Of a stretch of 64,000 nucleotides of DNA, positions 1 through 8,101 are shown one piece after another (positions within the stretch are counted from its first letter, which is position 1; every line of letters starts with the position of its first letter). Source of the DNA: Treponema sp. (GTDB lineage: Bacteria > Spirochaetota > Spirochaetia > Treponematales > Treponemataceae); contig JAEDCT010000013.1 of assembly GCA_016294035.1 (NCBI GenBank), positions 4,957-68,956 on the forward strand, given 5' to 3'. The position numbers and the translations under genes are program-made. Under the pieces are notes generated by a model. That model saw only the letters and a list, made by a program, of their open reading frames with translations. It did no database searches and had not been told where the DNA came from.

Positions 1-493
1 CATGCTCTTGTGCATTCACAAATGTCTTTTCCGCAGGTTGTAAATTAGTAATTGAATTTTGATAAAATTCAATGATTTTTTTAATGTATTCCTCTCTATC
101 CCTCTTCTCTTTTTCCTTCGCTAAATTCCGTTTCTGAATAAGAGAACTCATACCTTGAACTATGAATTCGGAAATAAGTTCAGAATTATCAGCTATAACG
201 TCGAGACAGATGCCAGGATCTGGGATATCTTTGTATGATCCATTAATAATGTCTGTCTCTTTTTTGATCTTCACATAGCCGAGAAACTCATATTCGTTTT
301 TAGGTTTCCTACTTATCAAGCCAAAACAACCTGGCTCATTATTTCCATAAAAGCAAATTGTTTTAGTGCCATCAGCATGCGTCCCTGGTCGACAGTTTTT
401 AGGAGCAAAACCTGTGCTGTGCTTTCGTAGGATACTAGCTCCCATAGTAGCAATACCTTCTAAACCAAATGCTAAGACTTTTTTACGATTCAT
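1..493 (-). CDS. Hypothetical protein, 3' end outside window
   Basis: The open frame begins with ATG at 493 (minus) and runs off the left edge, giving at least 164 codons. A strong AGGAGG-type ribosome site lies about 6 nt upstream, within the gap after the preceding gene. The protein starts MNRKKVLAFGLEG, then has a Cys-containing stretch (KNCRPGTHADGTK and NNEPGCFGLIS) and a charged, Lys/Glu-rich helical part from about residue 135. I recognise no family. It follows the 506-892 gene by 12 nt, so the two are probably co-transcribed. Its A/T richness resembles the 1000-1983 gene and differs from the pst region, so this end may be acquired DNA. Confidence 0.6.
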   Translation of the reverse strand, partial: MNRKKVLAFGLEGIATMGASILRKHSTGFAPKNCRPGTHADGTKTICFYGNNEPGCFGLISRKPKNEYEFLGYVKIKKETDIINGSYKDIPDPGICLDVIADNSELISEFIVQGMSSLIQKRNLAKEKEKRDREEYIKKIIEFYQNSITNLQPAEKTFVNAQEH

Positions 494-505
494 ATATCAC
501 TCCTC

Positions 506-892
506 CTAAGCGATTAATTTATAATCTTCATCAATATCGTTATATATATGACGAAGAGAATGTTTTTTGTTTTTATATTTTTGAACCTTCTCTAGAGGTC
601 GGATACGACTTTCGATTTCATTTAAATACAAAAGTTGTTCCTGATGATTTGAACACTTCAAGTAAGGATCCAAATCATTTTTTGCAAGAGCTGTACAGTA
701 TTCCTCAAAGGAAACATTAACTACAGACATAATGCAGTCGCGCAAATCGTGCTTAGTTCTTGGCAATTCTCTCCCAATTTTTGCAGCTTCTTTTCCATCC
801 TTAGCCCATACTGGATGTGTTATTGGAATAAAAAAGTTTTTTCCTACATGTCCAGCTTTTACAGTAACCAAAAAATAATTTGTCTTCTTCAT
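506..892 (-). CDS. Hypothetical protein (128 aa)
   Basis: A 128-codon frame of unknown function. I chose ATG at 892 rather than the in-frame ATG at 898 because the AGGAGG site is 6 nt before 892 but directly abuts 898. The N-terminal part (KKTNYFLVTVKAGHVG) looks like beta strands; the C-terminal half is charged and probably helical. No signal peptide or membrane segment is visible. It lies 12 nt upstream of the partial gene 1-493 on the same strand, and the ribosome site of that gene sits just after the stop of this one. No family is recognised. Confidence 0.6.
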   Translation of the reverse strand: MKKTNYFLVTVKAGHVGKNFFIPITHPVWAKDGKEAAKIGRELPRTKHDLRDCIMSVVNVSFEEYCTALAKNDLDPYLKCSNHQEQLLYLNEIESRIRPLEKVQKYKNKKHSLRHIYNDIDEDYKLIA

Positions 893-999
893 ACTCATCC
901 TCCTTGAGTTATCTGTTTGTATGACTTATTATAAAAAAAAAAAAATTCATTGCAGGGATTTTTTTAGATTTTTTTTCCGAAAAATTATATTATTACGTC

Positions 1000-1983
1000 A
1001 TGGCAAGAAAACATAATCCAGTCAATGATTACTTATATTATGACAAAAATGAATCTGAAAATTTTAAAAAAGATGACCTTATTCCATTCTTAACAAACTT
1101 AGGGTTATACCAATTCTATATGAAGGAAATAGATAAAGAAGGCATAGATTCTCTGGATGAAAAACAAAAAAAATTCTTAGATGTTGTAATAGAAGAATAC
1201 CATAGCGAAAGTGGGAAAGAACGGTTTAAACTAGCTTTTTCTTGGAAAAACGATAGGGATGTAGAAAAATGTAAAAAAATTATTAATTTATATGAAAAAA
1301 TTTTTAATCTATATGGAAAGGAAAACGTTTTTAATCCTGTTAACAATAACGTATATACTCTTGCAAGGAAAGTAATAAAGGCATCAGAATATTTTAATTT
1401 ATTTGCGGACATGCTTGATAAATATACGTACGAATTATATACCTCAGATTATGACAGAATTATCGATTTTTTTGATATAAACTTAAAAGAAGTCTTCACC
1501 CAATTTAATATTCTTTATAAAAAAATAAGTGCTGATTTTCCAACTAAAATAGATAAACTTGAAACTCAAAATAAAAAAGCTGAAATATTATATTTTGCAT
1601 GTTTTAACACTTTGAAAGAAGATGGTTTTTTTGAGGAAAAAACATACACCGAGATGAGCAACGCCTTTAATGAACTACTGAATCCTAATATAGTCAGAAA
1701 CAAAGTTAATACAGCAGAAATAGAAAAAAAATTGCAGGAACTCAGAAGGTATGAATTTTCTAAAGTTCAAACCTTTATGCAAAACTTCATAAAAAACAAT
1801 GATTGTCCCGAATCACTAGTCTCAGAAGTAACTGATTATAATAGATACAGTGAATACTATTATATCTTCCTTCATTCTGCTCAATATTATATTGCAGGCG
1901 AAGAAATAATTCCTTCTTCAGATATTTCAAAAATTACTTCCAGTATGCAAGATATTGTAATAAAATTTCAAAATCTCAAATAA
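1000..1983 (+). CDS. Hypothetical AT-rich protein (327 aa)
   Basis: A 327-codon frame, rich in Lys, Asn, Tyr and Phe, with no signal peptide, membrane segment or motif I recognise. It looks largely alpha-helical (for example EIEKKLQELRRYEFSKVQT near residue 240). There is no Shine-Dalgarno sequence before the ATG; a TATTAT hexamer at 988-993 lies exactly 6 nt before the start, as at other candidate leaderless genes here. It is divergent from the 506-892 gene across a 107-bp gap that holds a long A-tract (about 934-946). Codon use is much more A/T-biased than in the pst genes, which suggests acquisition. Function unknown. Confidence 0.65.
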   Translation: MARKHNPVNDYLYYDKNESENFKKDDLIPFLTNLGLYQFYMKEIDKEGIDSLDEKQKKFLDVVIEEYHSESGKERFKLAFSWKNDRDVEKCKKIINLYEKIFNLYGKENVFNPVNNNVYTLARKVIKASEYFNLFADMLDKYTYELYTSDYDRIIDFFDINLKEVFTQFNILYKKISADFPTKIDKLETQNKKAEILYFACFNTLKEDGFFEEKTYTEMSNAFNELLNPNIVRNKVNTAEIEKKLQELRRYEFSKVQTFMQNFIKNNDCPESLVSEVTDYNRYSEYYYIFLHSAQYYIAGEEIIPSSDISKITSSMQDIVIKFQNLK

Positions 1984-2102
1984 CTTAAAAAGTCTCAATT
2001 TACAGAAACTTTTACAAGGTCTCAAATAAAGGGATTCCGAATAATCGAAATCCCCCTATTCAGAGCCTGTGAAAATCTTTTTTGTAAATTCAAAATATGG
2101 AA

Positions 2103-2218
2103 ATGACAGAAAGCAAACGAGAAATAATAAAAGGCCTTCTGTCTGAGTATGACATTCAGTCTGCAGAAGACATGGAAGAAGTTCCTAAAGGATCTTCTTG
2201 GCGGAATCATTAAATGTG
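2103..2218 (+). pseudogene. Remnant of IS256/mutator-type transposase N-terminus
   Basis: Translation from ATG 2103 gives MTESKREIIKGLLSEYDIQS followed by AEDMEEV; the reading then continues only in another frame as FLKDLLGGII. Together these resemble the start of IS256-family transposases (LLxEYDIxSxEDIxxALKDLLGG). The frame breaks around 2176 and nothing transposase-like follows. A possible terminal sequence of the IS256 kind (TTTACA...ACTTTTACAAGGTCTC) lies at about 2000-2022. This is an inactive fragment of roughly 40 codons. Confidence 0.5.
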
Positions 2219-2321
2219 CATTATGTACGAAGGCCGTTTGCCAGACTAATTCTCTTAAAAAAAAGATCCGATATTCTCTTTCTAAAATCATATCAGATAA
2301 TGATTTAGCCAGGAATATCGG

Positions 2322-2362
2322 AAAAAAAGGAGGCCCTAAGCGACCCGAATCGCAGCTCAGGG
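2322..2362 (-). terminator. Rho-independent terminator of the barrel gene
   Basis: On the minus strand, just after the stop at 2370, CCCT (2362-2359) pairs with AGGG (2337-2334) and GCGA with TCGC around a 6-nt loop. A T7 run (2328-2322) follows after 5 nt. The stem has internal mismatches, so it is only moderately convincing. Confidence 0.45.
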
Positions 2363-2369
2363 AAAAGGA

Positions 2370-3500
2370 CTATTTCTTAATATCTGCAAGAGTGCATTTC
2401 CAGCTTACTGGAATTGCGAATTTTGCGATGCCATCATTGTCAGTTGAAACTCGGATACCAGTTGAAAGAGTTCCGAAATTGTTAGGCAAACCATAAGTCA
2501 CATTTGGATATATTTCAGTTTTAGTAGAATCACTGTCACCGATCATCATGGATAATTCTGCTTTTGCACCGAGTTCTACAGAATCATTCAATTTGTATGC
2601 GACTCGCAATGTTGTCTGGAAAGGAGTCAAATCATTGTCATCCTTTACGTATTTTTCTGTTTCTCCATTATCAAGATATTCGTTTCCAATTCCTGAAACA
2701 ACATCTGCACAAAGGAAGAGACCGAGATCCTGGAAATTGTAACCAGCTGAAAGGCTGAGCGCATTTTTAGCTGAACTGGAAATAAAATCTGTGTCAGTAC
2801 AGTTGTAGATATATCCGGCATTCAAAGTAAGGTTTTCAATAGCCTTCAAGCCAAAAAAGATACTTGCAGAAAGCTCATCTCCCATGACATTCTGGAATGA
2901 ACCACCGATGGTTACCAGATCCTTTGATTCAGCGTTGAAACCAAAATCAAGACCTCGCTTATCCCTGTCATTGATTGAATCGTCAGTTCCTTTAAGACCG
3001 CCTGCAAAACTAAGTCTTAAGTTTCCGTCATCAAGAAGATTCCAGTTGCTGATTGCACCAAAACCGTTCTGGAGAATTCTTGCATATTTTGGATAGTCAT
3101 CATTTGCAACAAGGTATCCTGCGTTTACCGGAACCTTTGTGAAAAAATCATTTCCAGCAATTAAATTGAACTGATCCACCGGCTTGAAGCGGCCATAACC
3201 GCGGAATCGAATTGTGCTTTCCTTACCGTTAAGTTTTGTGGCTGCAATTTCTGTTCTGAGTCTTGCATCGAACTTTTTATCGCTTACATCAAGCTGCAGC
3301 CTGTCACTTACTCGAGTTGTGTTTGAGTAGTCGTCCTTGTAGTTACCGTCATCATCTTTCTGATTTTCAAAAATAAATAAATCAGAACCACCTGTTTTGT
3401 CACTGTCACCACCAAATGTGTTCACAAGTTTAATGGACTGTGCTGAAAGTGCACTGCATACAAAAGCAGATGCCGCCAAAACTGTCATAATTTTTTTCAT
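2370..3500 (-). CDS. Outer-membrane beta-barrel (porin-like) protein, Pho-box controlled
   Basis: This 376-residue protein has a clear Sec signal peptide (MKKIMTVLAASAFVCSALSA, cleavage near residue 20). The rest is made of alternating, Gly/Asp-rich amphipathic strands (for example LRLSFAGGLKG and LTLNAGYIYN), typical of an outer-membrane barrel. It ends in hydrophobic strand residues but not in a classical terminal Phe. I chose ATG 3500 because it begins the signal peptide and has a GAGG site; the frame stays open upstream to 3578. The promoter region (3568-3621) carries the same Pho-box array as pstS, so the inferred role is anion or phosphate entry under phosphate starvation. The family is not identified by motif. 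Confidence 0.7.
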   Translation of the reverse strand: MKKIMTVLAASAFVCSALSAQSIKLVNTFGGDSDKTGGSDLFIFENQKDDDGNYKDDYSNTTRVSDRLQLDVSDKKFDARLRTEIAATKLNGKESTIRFRGYGRFKPVDQFNLIAGNDFFTKVPVNAGYLVANDDYPKYARILQNGFGAISNWNLLDDGNLRLSFAGGLKGTDDSINDRDKRGLDFGFNAESKDLVTIGGSFQNVMGDELSASIFFGLKAIENLTLNAGYIYNCTDTDFISSSAKNALSLSAGYNFQDLGLFLCADVVSGIGNEYLDNGETEKYVKDDNDLTPFQTTLRVAYKLNDSVELGAKAELSMMIGDSDSTKTEIYPNVTYGLPNNFGTLSTGIRVSTDNDGIAKFAIPVSWKCTLADIKK

Positions 3501-3567
3501 AAAAAACCTCTTCACCTGTTTTGAATTTGACAAAATATAATTTGTCCTGTTTTCAGGTGATGGGCTT

Positions 3568-3621
3568 AGTTTACTCAATTAGTGTTAAGGGTTAATGAAG
3601 TGTTTGTTAAGTGTTTGTAAA
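3568..3621 (-). promoter_or_regulatory. Pho-box promoter of the porin-like gene
   Basis: On the minus strand four 11-bp units run in phase: TTTACAAACAC, TTAACAAACAC, TTCATTAACCC, TTAACACTAAT. After the last TTAACA, exactly 9 nt follow and then a -10-like TAAACT (3573-3568). The TTAACA-N5 spacing matches the known PhoP/PhoB-type direct-repeat box. The same architecture is present before pstS and pstB. Confidence 0.75.
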
Positions 3622-3681
3622 AATATTGTTTGTATGAAAATGTCTTTGAAAAATGTATGCTGTAATGCAGTATAATGGCAA

Positions 3682-4812
3682 CTAACGTAAAACTGTTCCT
3701 GAAATCAGTGCTGTAATTGGAGCAGTCATGGCCAAACCAAAACTTCCGGCAATTGTGTTGATGATTTCTGCAGAAACCACGTTATTGTTCAGAATGTTGT
3801 AAACTGGTGTTCCCTGAGCCATGAAAACCATCAGGAGTGCAATGCATGTTCCAGAGTAGGCAAGAAGTAGTGTGGTTGTCATTGTTCCCATGGCAGCACG
3901 TGCAACAGCCATGCCGGATTTGACTGCTTCCCGTTTTGTAACTGGAACTCTTTTTTTTCGCGCTGTTGTTACAACTTCATTAACGGCACTGGTAATGTCT
4001 ACGCTTAAATCCATGACAGATCCGCTTGCTCCAATAAATACTGAAGCCATGAAAATTTGTGTCAGGTTCAGATTCTGGAAACCTGAATACAGCAGACTTT
4101 CTGAATTTGCCATTACGGCTCCATGTATGTGGAATTTTTTTGTGAAGATAAAAGATAAGATTGCAGCAAATAAAATGCCTGTCATGGAACCAGAAAATGC
4201 AGAAACAAGACGTTTGTCAAAACCGTACACCAGTGCAAGAATTATAAAAGTCATTATGGCTACAACTACAATTCCGGTCATTATTGGATTGAAACCTTTC
4301 AGATAGAATGGCACAAGAATTTTCCACAGAACAAGAATTGTAATTACAAATGAAAATACAGATCGTATGCCAGTCATCCCTGCAAATGAAATCAAAAAAA
4401 CTGCAAAGGCAACTGCTAGTATGAATTCTACTTTTAGCCTGTAATAGTCTATCAGGTTGACTGAATGAAATACTGTTCCAGATTCACTGGTTTCATAGTG
4501 AACGATTGCCTGAACTACATCTCCAGGTCTGAAAAGCTTGTCTTGTGAAAGAGAACCGCCCAGCATGTTCCAGCCTTCTGTCAGTTGTCCCTTGAATTTT
4601 CCGGAGAGAATTTTTACTGAACAAACCTGCTGCCCGGTTCTTATGAGTCCAGTGTCGATTAGTTTTGAGTTGTCAACTTCTTCAACAAGTACCCTGCATT
4701 TTTCTGCATCCCTAAACTGCAATGCTCCTTCAAATCCAGTTGGAATTGCCAGAAGAATAATCGAAATAATCAGGCACCCGAAAATTGTTGAAAGATTTTT
4801 TCTTGGACTCAT
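3682..4812 (-). CDS. YibE/F family membrane protein
   Basis: A 376-residue integral membrane protein of the YibE/F-like family. It has one N-terminal membrane segment (about residues 8-28), a roughly 90-residue extracytoplasmic beta-rich part, then seven or so membrane segments with the conserved stretch around FIGASGSVMDLSVDITSAV (about residues 258-276). The family's biochemical role is not established; members often sit near ion or phosphate transport genes. Its ATG overlaps the phoU stop by 4 nt (ATGA), so it is translationally coupled as the last gene of the pstB-phoU transcript. An accessory role in phosphate homeostasis is inference from position only. Confidence 0.8.
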   Translation of the reverse strand: MSPRKNLSTIFGCLIISIILLAIPTGFEGALQFRDAEKCRVLVEEVDNSKLIDTGLIRTGQQVCSVKILSGKFKGQLTEGWNMLGGSLSQDKLFRPGDVVQAIVHYETSESGTVFHSVNLIDYYRLKVEFILAVAFAVFLISFAGMTGIRSVFSFVITILVLWKILVPFYLKGFNPIMTGIVVVAIMTFIILALVYGFDKRLVSAFSGSMTGILFAAILSFIFTKKFHIHGAVMANSESLLYSGFQNLNLTQIFMASVFIGASGSVMDLSVDITSAVNEVVTTARKKRVPVTKREAVKSGMAVARAAMGTMTTTLLLAYSGTCIALLMVFMAQGTPVYNILNNNVVSAEIINTIAGSFGLAMTAPITALISGTVLR

Positions 4813-5471
4813 TTCAAATCACCAACCATTGCAAAAATAACCCATTCTGCAATTTTCGTTGCGTGATCACCGATTCTTTCAAAGTATTTGGCAATTAAAA
4901 GATAGTCTGCAATTTGCTCACCGGATTTTGTTTTGCTTTGAATCTGCACAACAAGTTCTTTCTTTATCTGGTGATACAGATTATCAACAATGTCATCGCT
5001 TGAAATAACTTTCTTTGCAAGAACAATGTCCCGGTTTGTGTAGGCATTGATGCTGTCATTGAGCATTTCCTGGATTTCATTTCCCATTTCATTAAGTTTG
5101 GAATTGATGAATTTCCCAAGAACATCTTTATTTGAATTGCCGGATGTGTACATTTTTTTCATTAAGTCTGCAATATCTTCTGCATGGTCTCCGATTCTTT
5201 CCATGTCTGTAACCATTTTGAGTGCGGATGTGATGAATCTTAAGTCGGTGGCCACAGGCTGCTGCTGCAACAGAAGTTTAATGCATAGCTGTTCTATTTC
5301 TTTTTCCTTTTCATCAATTGCATCATCAGCCTTTATAATTGCATCTGCCGAACTTGAGTCATGTGACATCAAAGCCAGAATAGAGCTTTCAATGGCAACC
5401 TCAATCATTTTTCCCATGGTTATAATTGCTGTGTTTAGTTTTCGAAGTTCTTCTTCATATTTCTCGCGCAT
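4809..5471 (-). CDS. phoU: Phosphate signalling complex protein PhoU
   Basis: PhoU is a cytoplasmic helical protein that couples the Pst transporter to the Pho sensor kinase and restrains uptake. The 220-residue frame has the two tandem PhoU repeats with the metal-binding (E/D)RxGDHA signatures: MERIGDHAEDIADL (about residue 90) and FERIGDHATKIAEW near the C-terminus. ATG 5471 is chosen because it starts the family's usual MREKYEEEL and follows the pstB stop by one base, with a GGAAGG site inside the pstB end. It overlaps yibE/F by 4 nt. Length is normal. Confidence 0.93.
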   Translation of the reverse strand: MREKYEEELRKLNTAIITMGKMIEVAIESSILALMSHDSSSADAIIKADDAIDEKEKEIEQLCIKLLLQQQPVATDLRFITSALKMVTDMERIGDHAEDIADLMKKMYTSGNSNKDVLGKFINSKLNEMGNEIQEMLNDSINAYTNRDIVLAKKVISSDDIVDNLYHQIKKELVVQIQSKTKSGEQIADYLLIAKYFERIGDHATKIAEWVIFAMVGDLK

Positions 5472-5472
5472 A

Positions 5473-6225
5473 TTAACCAAACCTTCCTGTGATGTAATCC
5501 TCTGTTTTTTTGTTTTTAGGCATGCTGAAAATCTGCTCAGTGTTTCCAGCTTCAATTATTTCTCCGAGCAAAAAGAAAACTGTTTTGTCACTGATTCTAA
5601 CAGCCTGCTGCATGTTGTGGGTTACAATTATAATTGTGTATTTTTCTTTCAACTCCATTACACAGTCTTCAATTTTTGATGTGGAAATTGGATCTAGTGC
5701 AGAAGTAGGCTCATCCATAAGCAGAACGTCAGGAGCAACTGCAAGGGCACGAGCAATGCAAAGTCTCTGCTGTTGTCCGCCGCTTAATGCCAGTGCTGAT
5801 TTCTTCAGATTGTCTTTCATTTCATCCCAGATAGCAGCATTTTTCAAAGACTGTTCAACTATTTCATCAAGCTCAGATTTTCGTTTTATTCCATGGGTTC
5901 TTGGACCGTAGGCAATGTTGTCGTAAATACTCATTGGAAATGGATTGGGCTTTTGAAATACCATTCCAACTTTTTTTCGCAGCATGTTAACGTCCATGTG
6001 GCTGTCAAAAATATTTTCGCCGTCCAGAGTAATTTTCCCGGTAATCCTGCAGTCTTCAATCATGTCGTTCATTCTGTTGAGGCTTTTTAGCAGTGTTGAT
6101 TTACCGCATCCGCTTGGTCCGATGAATGCAGTAATTTCATTAGGCTCAATGTTCAGGTTTATTTTCTTGAGTGCATGAAAGTTCCCGTAGAATAAATCCA
6201 GGTTTTCAATTTTTATTTTTTCCAT
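5473..6225 (-). CDS. pstB: Phosphate ABC transporter ATP-binding protein PstB
   Basis: PstB energises phosphate import by the PstSCAB complex at the inner membrane. The 250-residue protein has Walker A GPSGCGKS (36-43), the signature ALSGGQQQR, Walker [13 protein letters not shown] and the switch His in IIVTHNM. ATG 6225 matches the usual family start MEKIKIENL; a GTG two codons upstream is also in frame. There is no Shine-Dalgarno sequence: a -10-like TAAACT ends exactly 6 nt before the ATG, so the mRNA may be leaderless. It has its own Pho-box promoter and is cut off from pstA by an unrelated gene and a terminator. Confidence 0.95.
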   Translation of the reverse strand: MEKIKIENLDLFYGNFHALKKINLNIEPNEITAFIGPSGCGKSTLLKSLNRMNDMIEDCRITGKITLDGENIFDSHMDVNMLRKKVGMVFQKPNPFPMSIYDNIAYGPRTHGIKRKSELDEIVEQSLKNAAIWDEMKDNLKKSALALSGGQQQRLCIARALAVAPDVLLMDEPTSALDPISTSKIEDCVMELKEKYTIIIVTHNMQQAVRISDKTVFFLLGEIIEAGNTEQIFSMPKNKKTEDYITGRFG

Positions 6226-6231
6226 GGCCAC

Positions 6232-6285
6232 AGTTTAGGATGCTCATGTAATGATTTGATTAAGAAATGGTAAAGTTTGGGTGAA
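6232..6285 (-). promoter_or_regulatory. Pho-box promoter directly before pstB
   Basis: On the minus strand the 11-bp units are TTCACCCAAAC, TTTACCATTTC, TTAATCAAATC and ATTACATGAGC. After ATTACA exactly 9 nt lead to TAAACT (6237-6232), as in the porin promoter. The units are more degenerate than those of pstS, but their register is identical. The -10 is 6 nt from the ATG. Confidence 0.6.
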
Positions 6286-6358
6286 ATTTTAATCCGGATA
6301 TTTTTGAATGAAATGAAAAATTTTGTGATTTTGAAAATCCAGACACACGGTTTTCAAT

Positions 6359-6392
6359 AAAAAAGCCCGTCTTATAGTTCATAGGACAGGCT
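6359..6392 (-). terminator. Terminator between the coiled-coil gene and pstB
   Basis: On the minus strand, AGCC (6392-6389) pairs with GGCT (6367-6364) and GAC/GTC plus T-A pairs extend the stem around a 5-nt loop. A T5 run (6363-6359) follows. It lies 26 nt after the stop at 6418 and upstream of the pstB promoter, so it should separate the two transcripts. Confidence 0.65.
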
Positions 6393-6417
6393 GGTAAAAT
6401 TATTCTTGAAAATTACA

Positions 6418-6792
6418 TTACTTTGCAGGTTTTGCTTTTTTAGGTGCCTTTGCTGCAGTTGTTTTCTCTTCTGGTTTTGCAGTAGTCTTTGATGTAAGTT
6501 TTTTTTCGAGTCTTGCAATTTCCTTTGTCAAAGCCTTGTTTTCAACCTGAAGTTTTTTGATTTCTGCCTTTAAATCTTTCTTTTCCAGCATAAGTTTTGC
6601 AATTTTTTCATCTTTTGCAGAAATCTCATTGTTTTTCTTTGTGATCCATTGTTTGTGAGCAGCAGCAGAAGTCGATTTGTCCAGCATTTCCTTTTGTTCT
6701 GCAATGATGTTTTTTCTTCGTGTATCAACGGCTTTTTGTGCCGGAGTTTTTTCCTTGATTTCTGCAGGTGCAGCTTTTTTACAACATGCCAT
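6418..6792 (-). CDS. Lys/Ala-rich coiled-coil protein inserted in the pst cluster
   Basis: This 124-residue protein begins MACCKKAAPAEIKEK, has a long heptad-like coiled coil at about 50-105 (KIAKLMLEKKDLKAEIKKLQ and following), and ends in a Lys/Ala/Thr/Pro-rich tail. It has no signal peptide or membrane segment and no recognised family. ATG 6792 has GGAGG at 8 nt; an in-frame TTG at 6807 overlaps that site and is rejected. It sits between pstA and pstB on the same strand but has its own strong housekeeping promoter and terminator, so it is probably not part of the Pst system. The tail resembles histone-like DNA-binding tails, which is only a suggestion. Confidence 0.7.
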   Translation of the reverse strand: MACCKKAAPAEIKEKTPAQKAVDTRRKNIIAEQKEMLDKSTSAAAHKQWITKKNNEISAKDEKIAKLMLEKKDLKAEIKKLQVENKALTKEIARLEKKLTSKTTAKPEEKTTAAKAPKKAKPAK

Positions 6793-6814
6793 AAATCTTT
6801 CCTCCAATATTTAA

Positions 6815-6843
6815 ATTATAGCATCAAAAGTTTCATTTATCAA
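6815..6843 (-). promoter_or_regulatory. Sigma-70-type promoter of the coiled-coil gene
   Basis: On the minus strand TTGATA (6843-6838), a 17-nt spacer and a consensus TATAAT (6820-6815) precede the GGAGG site of the 6792 start. No Pho-box repeats are present, unlike the neighbouring pst promoters. Confidence 0.75.
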
Positions 6844-6857
6844 AATTTTTTTAATTG

Positions 6858-6885
6858 ATGAGATTTTCTTCATGAGATTTTCTTC
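6858..6885. repeat. Two tandem 14-bp units
   Basis: The 14-bp unit ATGAGATTTTCTTC occurs twice in direct succession (6858-6871, 6872-6885), followed by another ATG. It lies upstream of the coiled-coil gene promoter. No function is evident; replication slippage would explain it. Confidence 0.7.
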
Positions 6886-6952
6886 ATGTATTTTTTTAGT
6901 GGCTTTAAAAAAGTTACTGATGAAAAATATTTAAAAGCAGCAGGGAGATAAA

Positions 6953-7021
6953 ATGAAACGATTTCTTCAATTTATATTAATAACATATTTAGTTTCAGCG
7001 GTTTTGACTTTGCCCAGCTGA
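6953..7021 (+). CDS. Possible 22-residue hydrophobic peptide
   Basis: A short frame (MKRFLQFILITYLVSAVLTL, then PS and stop) has a good AGGGAG ribosome site 5 nt before the ATG and looks like a signal or membrane peptide. It is the only plus-strand candidate in the 319-bp gap between the coiled-coil gene and pstA. It may be the surviving 5' end of a lost secreted-protein gene. Function unknown. Confidence 0.3.
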   Translation: MKRFLQFILITYLVSAVLTLPS

Positions 7022-7111
7022 AACCATTTTATGGAACAATGTTTGACGAAAAATGGGCTTAGTGGTCACCGCTGTTGCCGCTTCTGGCAATCTTGCACTT
7101 GCAAAGGCAAA

Positions 7112-8041
7112 CTACTTCCCGATTTTTCTTGCTGCAATCCCTGCCAGAAGATTAATTCCCGAAACCATGAGAAGAAGCACAACTGACGTTGCAAATGCCT
7201 GACCTGTATGCAGTCCTTCTGAACTCAAAACATACATGTGCACGGCAAGTGTTCTTCCAGATTCAAATAATCCGCCTGGAATTTGTGCTACCGTTCCGGA
7301 AGTGTATATGAGTGCGGCAGTTTCTCCGACTACGCGGCCAATTGCAAGAATTATTCCGCCTAAGATTCCTGGAATTGCACCTGGCAGCACAATCCTGAAA
7401 ACGGTTCTTAGTTTTCCGGCTCCAAGTCCATAGCTTCCCTCACGTAATGAATCAGGAACTGAATACAGGGCTTCTTCTGTGGTTCTCATGATTACCGGAA
7501 GAATCATTATTGCAACCGTACAGCTTCCTGCCAGAATTGAATATCCCCAGTGCAGAAATCCCACAAACAGCAGCATGCCAAACAATCCGTAAATGATGGA
7601 AGGAATTCCCGTAAGTGTTTCAGTCGTTAACCGGACGATTCTTACAAACCTGTTTTTCTTTTTAGAATATTCAGCAAGATAAATTGCAGATCCTATTCCA
7701 AGGGGGCATGCTATGAGCAGTGCAAGAATTGTCATCAGAAGAGTGTTCACAAGAGCTGGTGTCACGGAACAATTTTCTGATGTGTATTCCAGCGCAAAAA
7801 GAGACGGCTCCAGATATGGGATTCCTTTTGCAAGAATGTAACCAAGCATAAAAAGTAAAATTCCGAGGGTCACCGATGCACACAAATAAACTCCTGATCT
7901 TGCCAACAGGCTTTTAGTTTTCATGGAAGTTGCGCCAGCAAGCTGTCGCCGGGCTTTGCGAGGTTCCGCTTCCGCTCCATTGTTTGCCAGTGCAAACAAC
8001 GTCTTCGCCGCCTCTCCAATCCCTAACTCATTTTTCATCAT
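7112..8041 (-). CDS. pstA: Phosphate ABC transporter permease PstA, N-terminus extended by a repeat
   Basis: PstA is one of the two inner-membrane subunits of the phosphate importer. Residues from about 45 to 309 carry six membrane segments and the permease EAA-type loop (REGSYGLGAGKLRTVFRIVL) typical of PstA. ATG 8041 has an AGGAG site at 7 nt. Codons 6-39 are encoded by a GC-rich dispersed repeat (7925-8026), so residues such as GIGEAAKTLFALANNGAEAE are not conserved PstA sequence. Without it the protein would begin at Met40 (MKTKSLLARSG, 7924), which lacks a ribosome site. It follows pstC by 60 nt. Confidence 0.93.
   Translation of the reverse strand: MMKNELGIGEAAKTLFALANNGAEAEPRKARRQLAGATSMKTKSLLARSGVYLCASVTLGILLFMLGYILAKGIPYLEPSLFALEYTSENCSVTPALVNTLLMTILALLIACPLGIGSAIYLAEYSKKKNRFVRIVRLTTETLTGIPSIIYGLFGMLLFVGFLHWGYSILAGSCTVAIMILPVIMRTTEEALYSVPDSLREGSYGLGAGKLRTVFRIVLPGAIPGILGGIILAIGRVVGETAALIYTSGTVAQIPGGLFESGRTLAVHMYVLSSEGLHTGQAFATSVVLLLMVSGINLLAGIAARKIGK
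7925..8026 (-). repeat. TTAGGGATTG repeat, copy A (inside pstA)
   Basis: Read on the minus strand, this copy starts TTAGGGATTG and contains GCGAAG, a perfect 8-bp hairpin TTGTTTGC/GCAAACAA (7980-7999), GGAACC and AAAGCCCG. The same blocks occur in the same order in copy B (9010-9129, plus strand). It is markedly more GC-rich than its surroundings and is open in the pstA frame. Confidence 0.7.
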
Positions 8042-8101
8042 AAAATTTCTCCTGTCATGTTTTTACGAAAATTTTTGTAGAAAGAAAATGCAAGAACCTC
8101 A

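Noticed and set aside
2149..2496. Open frame downstream of the transposase remnant
   Set aside because: Apart from the first residues matching the transposase it has no family pattern, and it runs antisense into the barrel gene.
3655..3674. Hairpin as terminator of the yibE/F transcript
   Set aside because: The stem is short with a mismatch and the T-run on the minus strand is interrupted; it is too weak to call.
6415..6807. TTG 6807 as start of the coiled-coil gene
   Set aside because: It overlaps the GGAGG site that serves ATG 6792.
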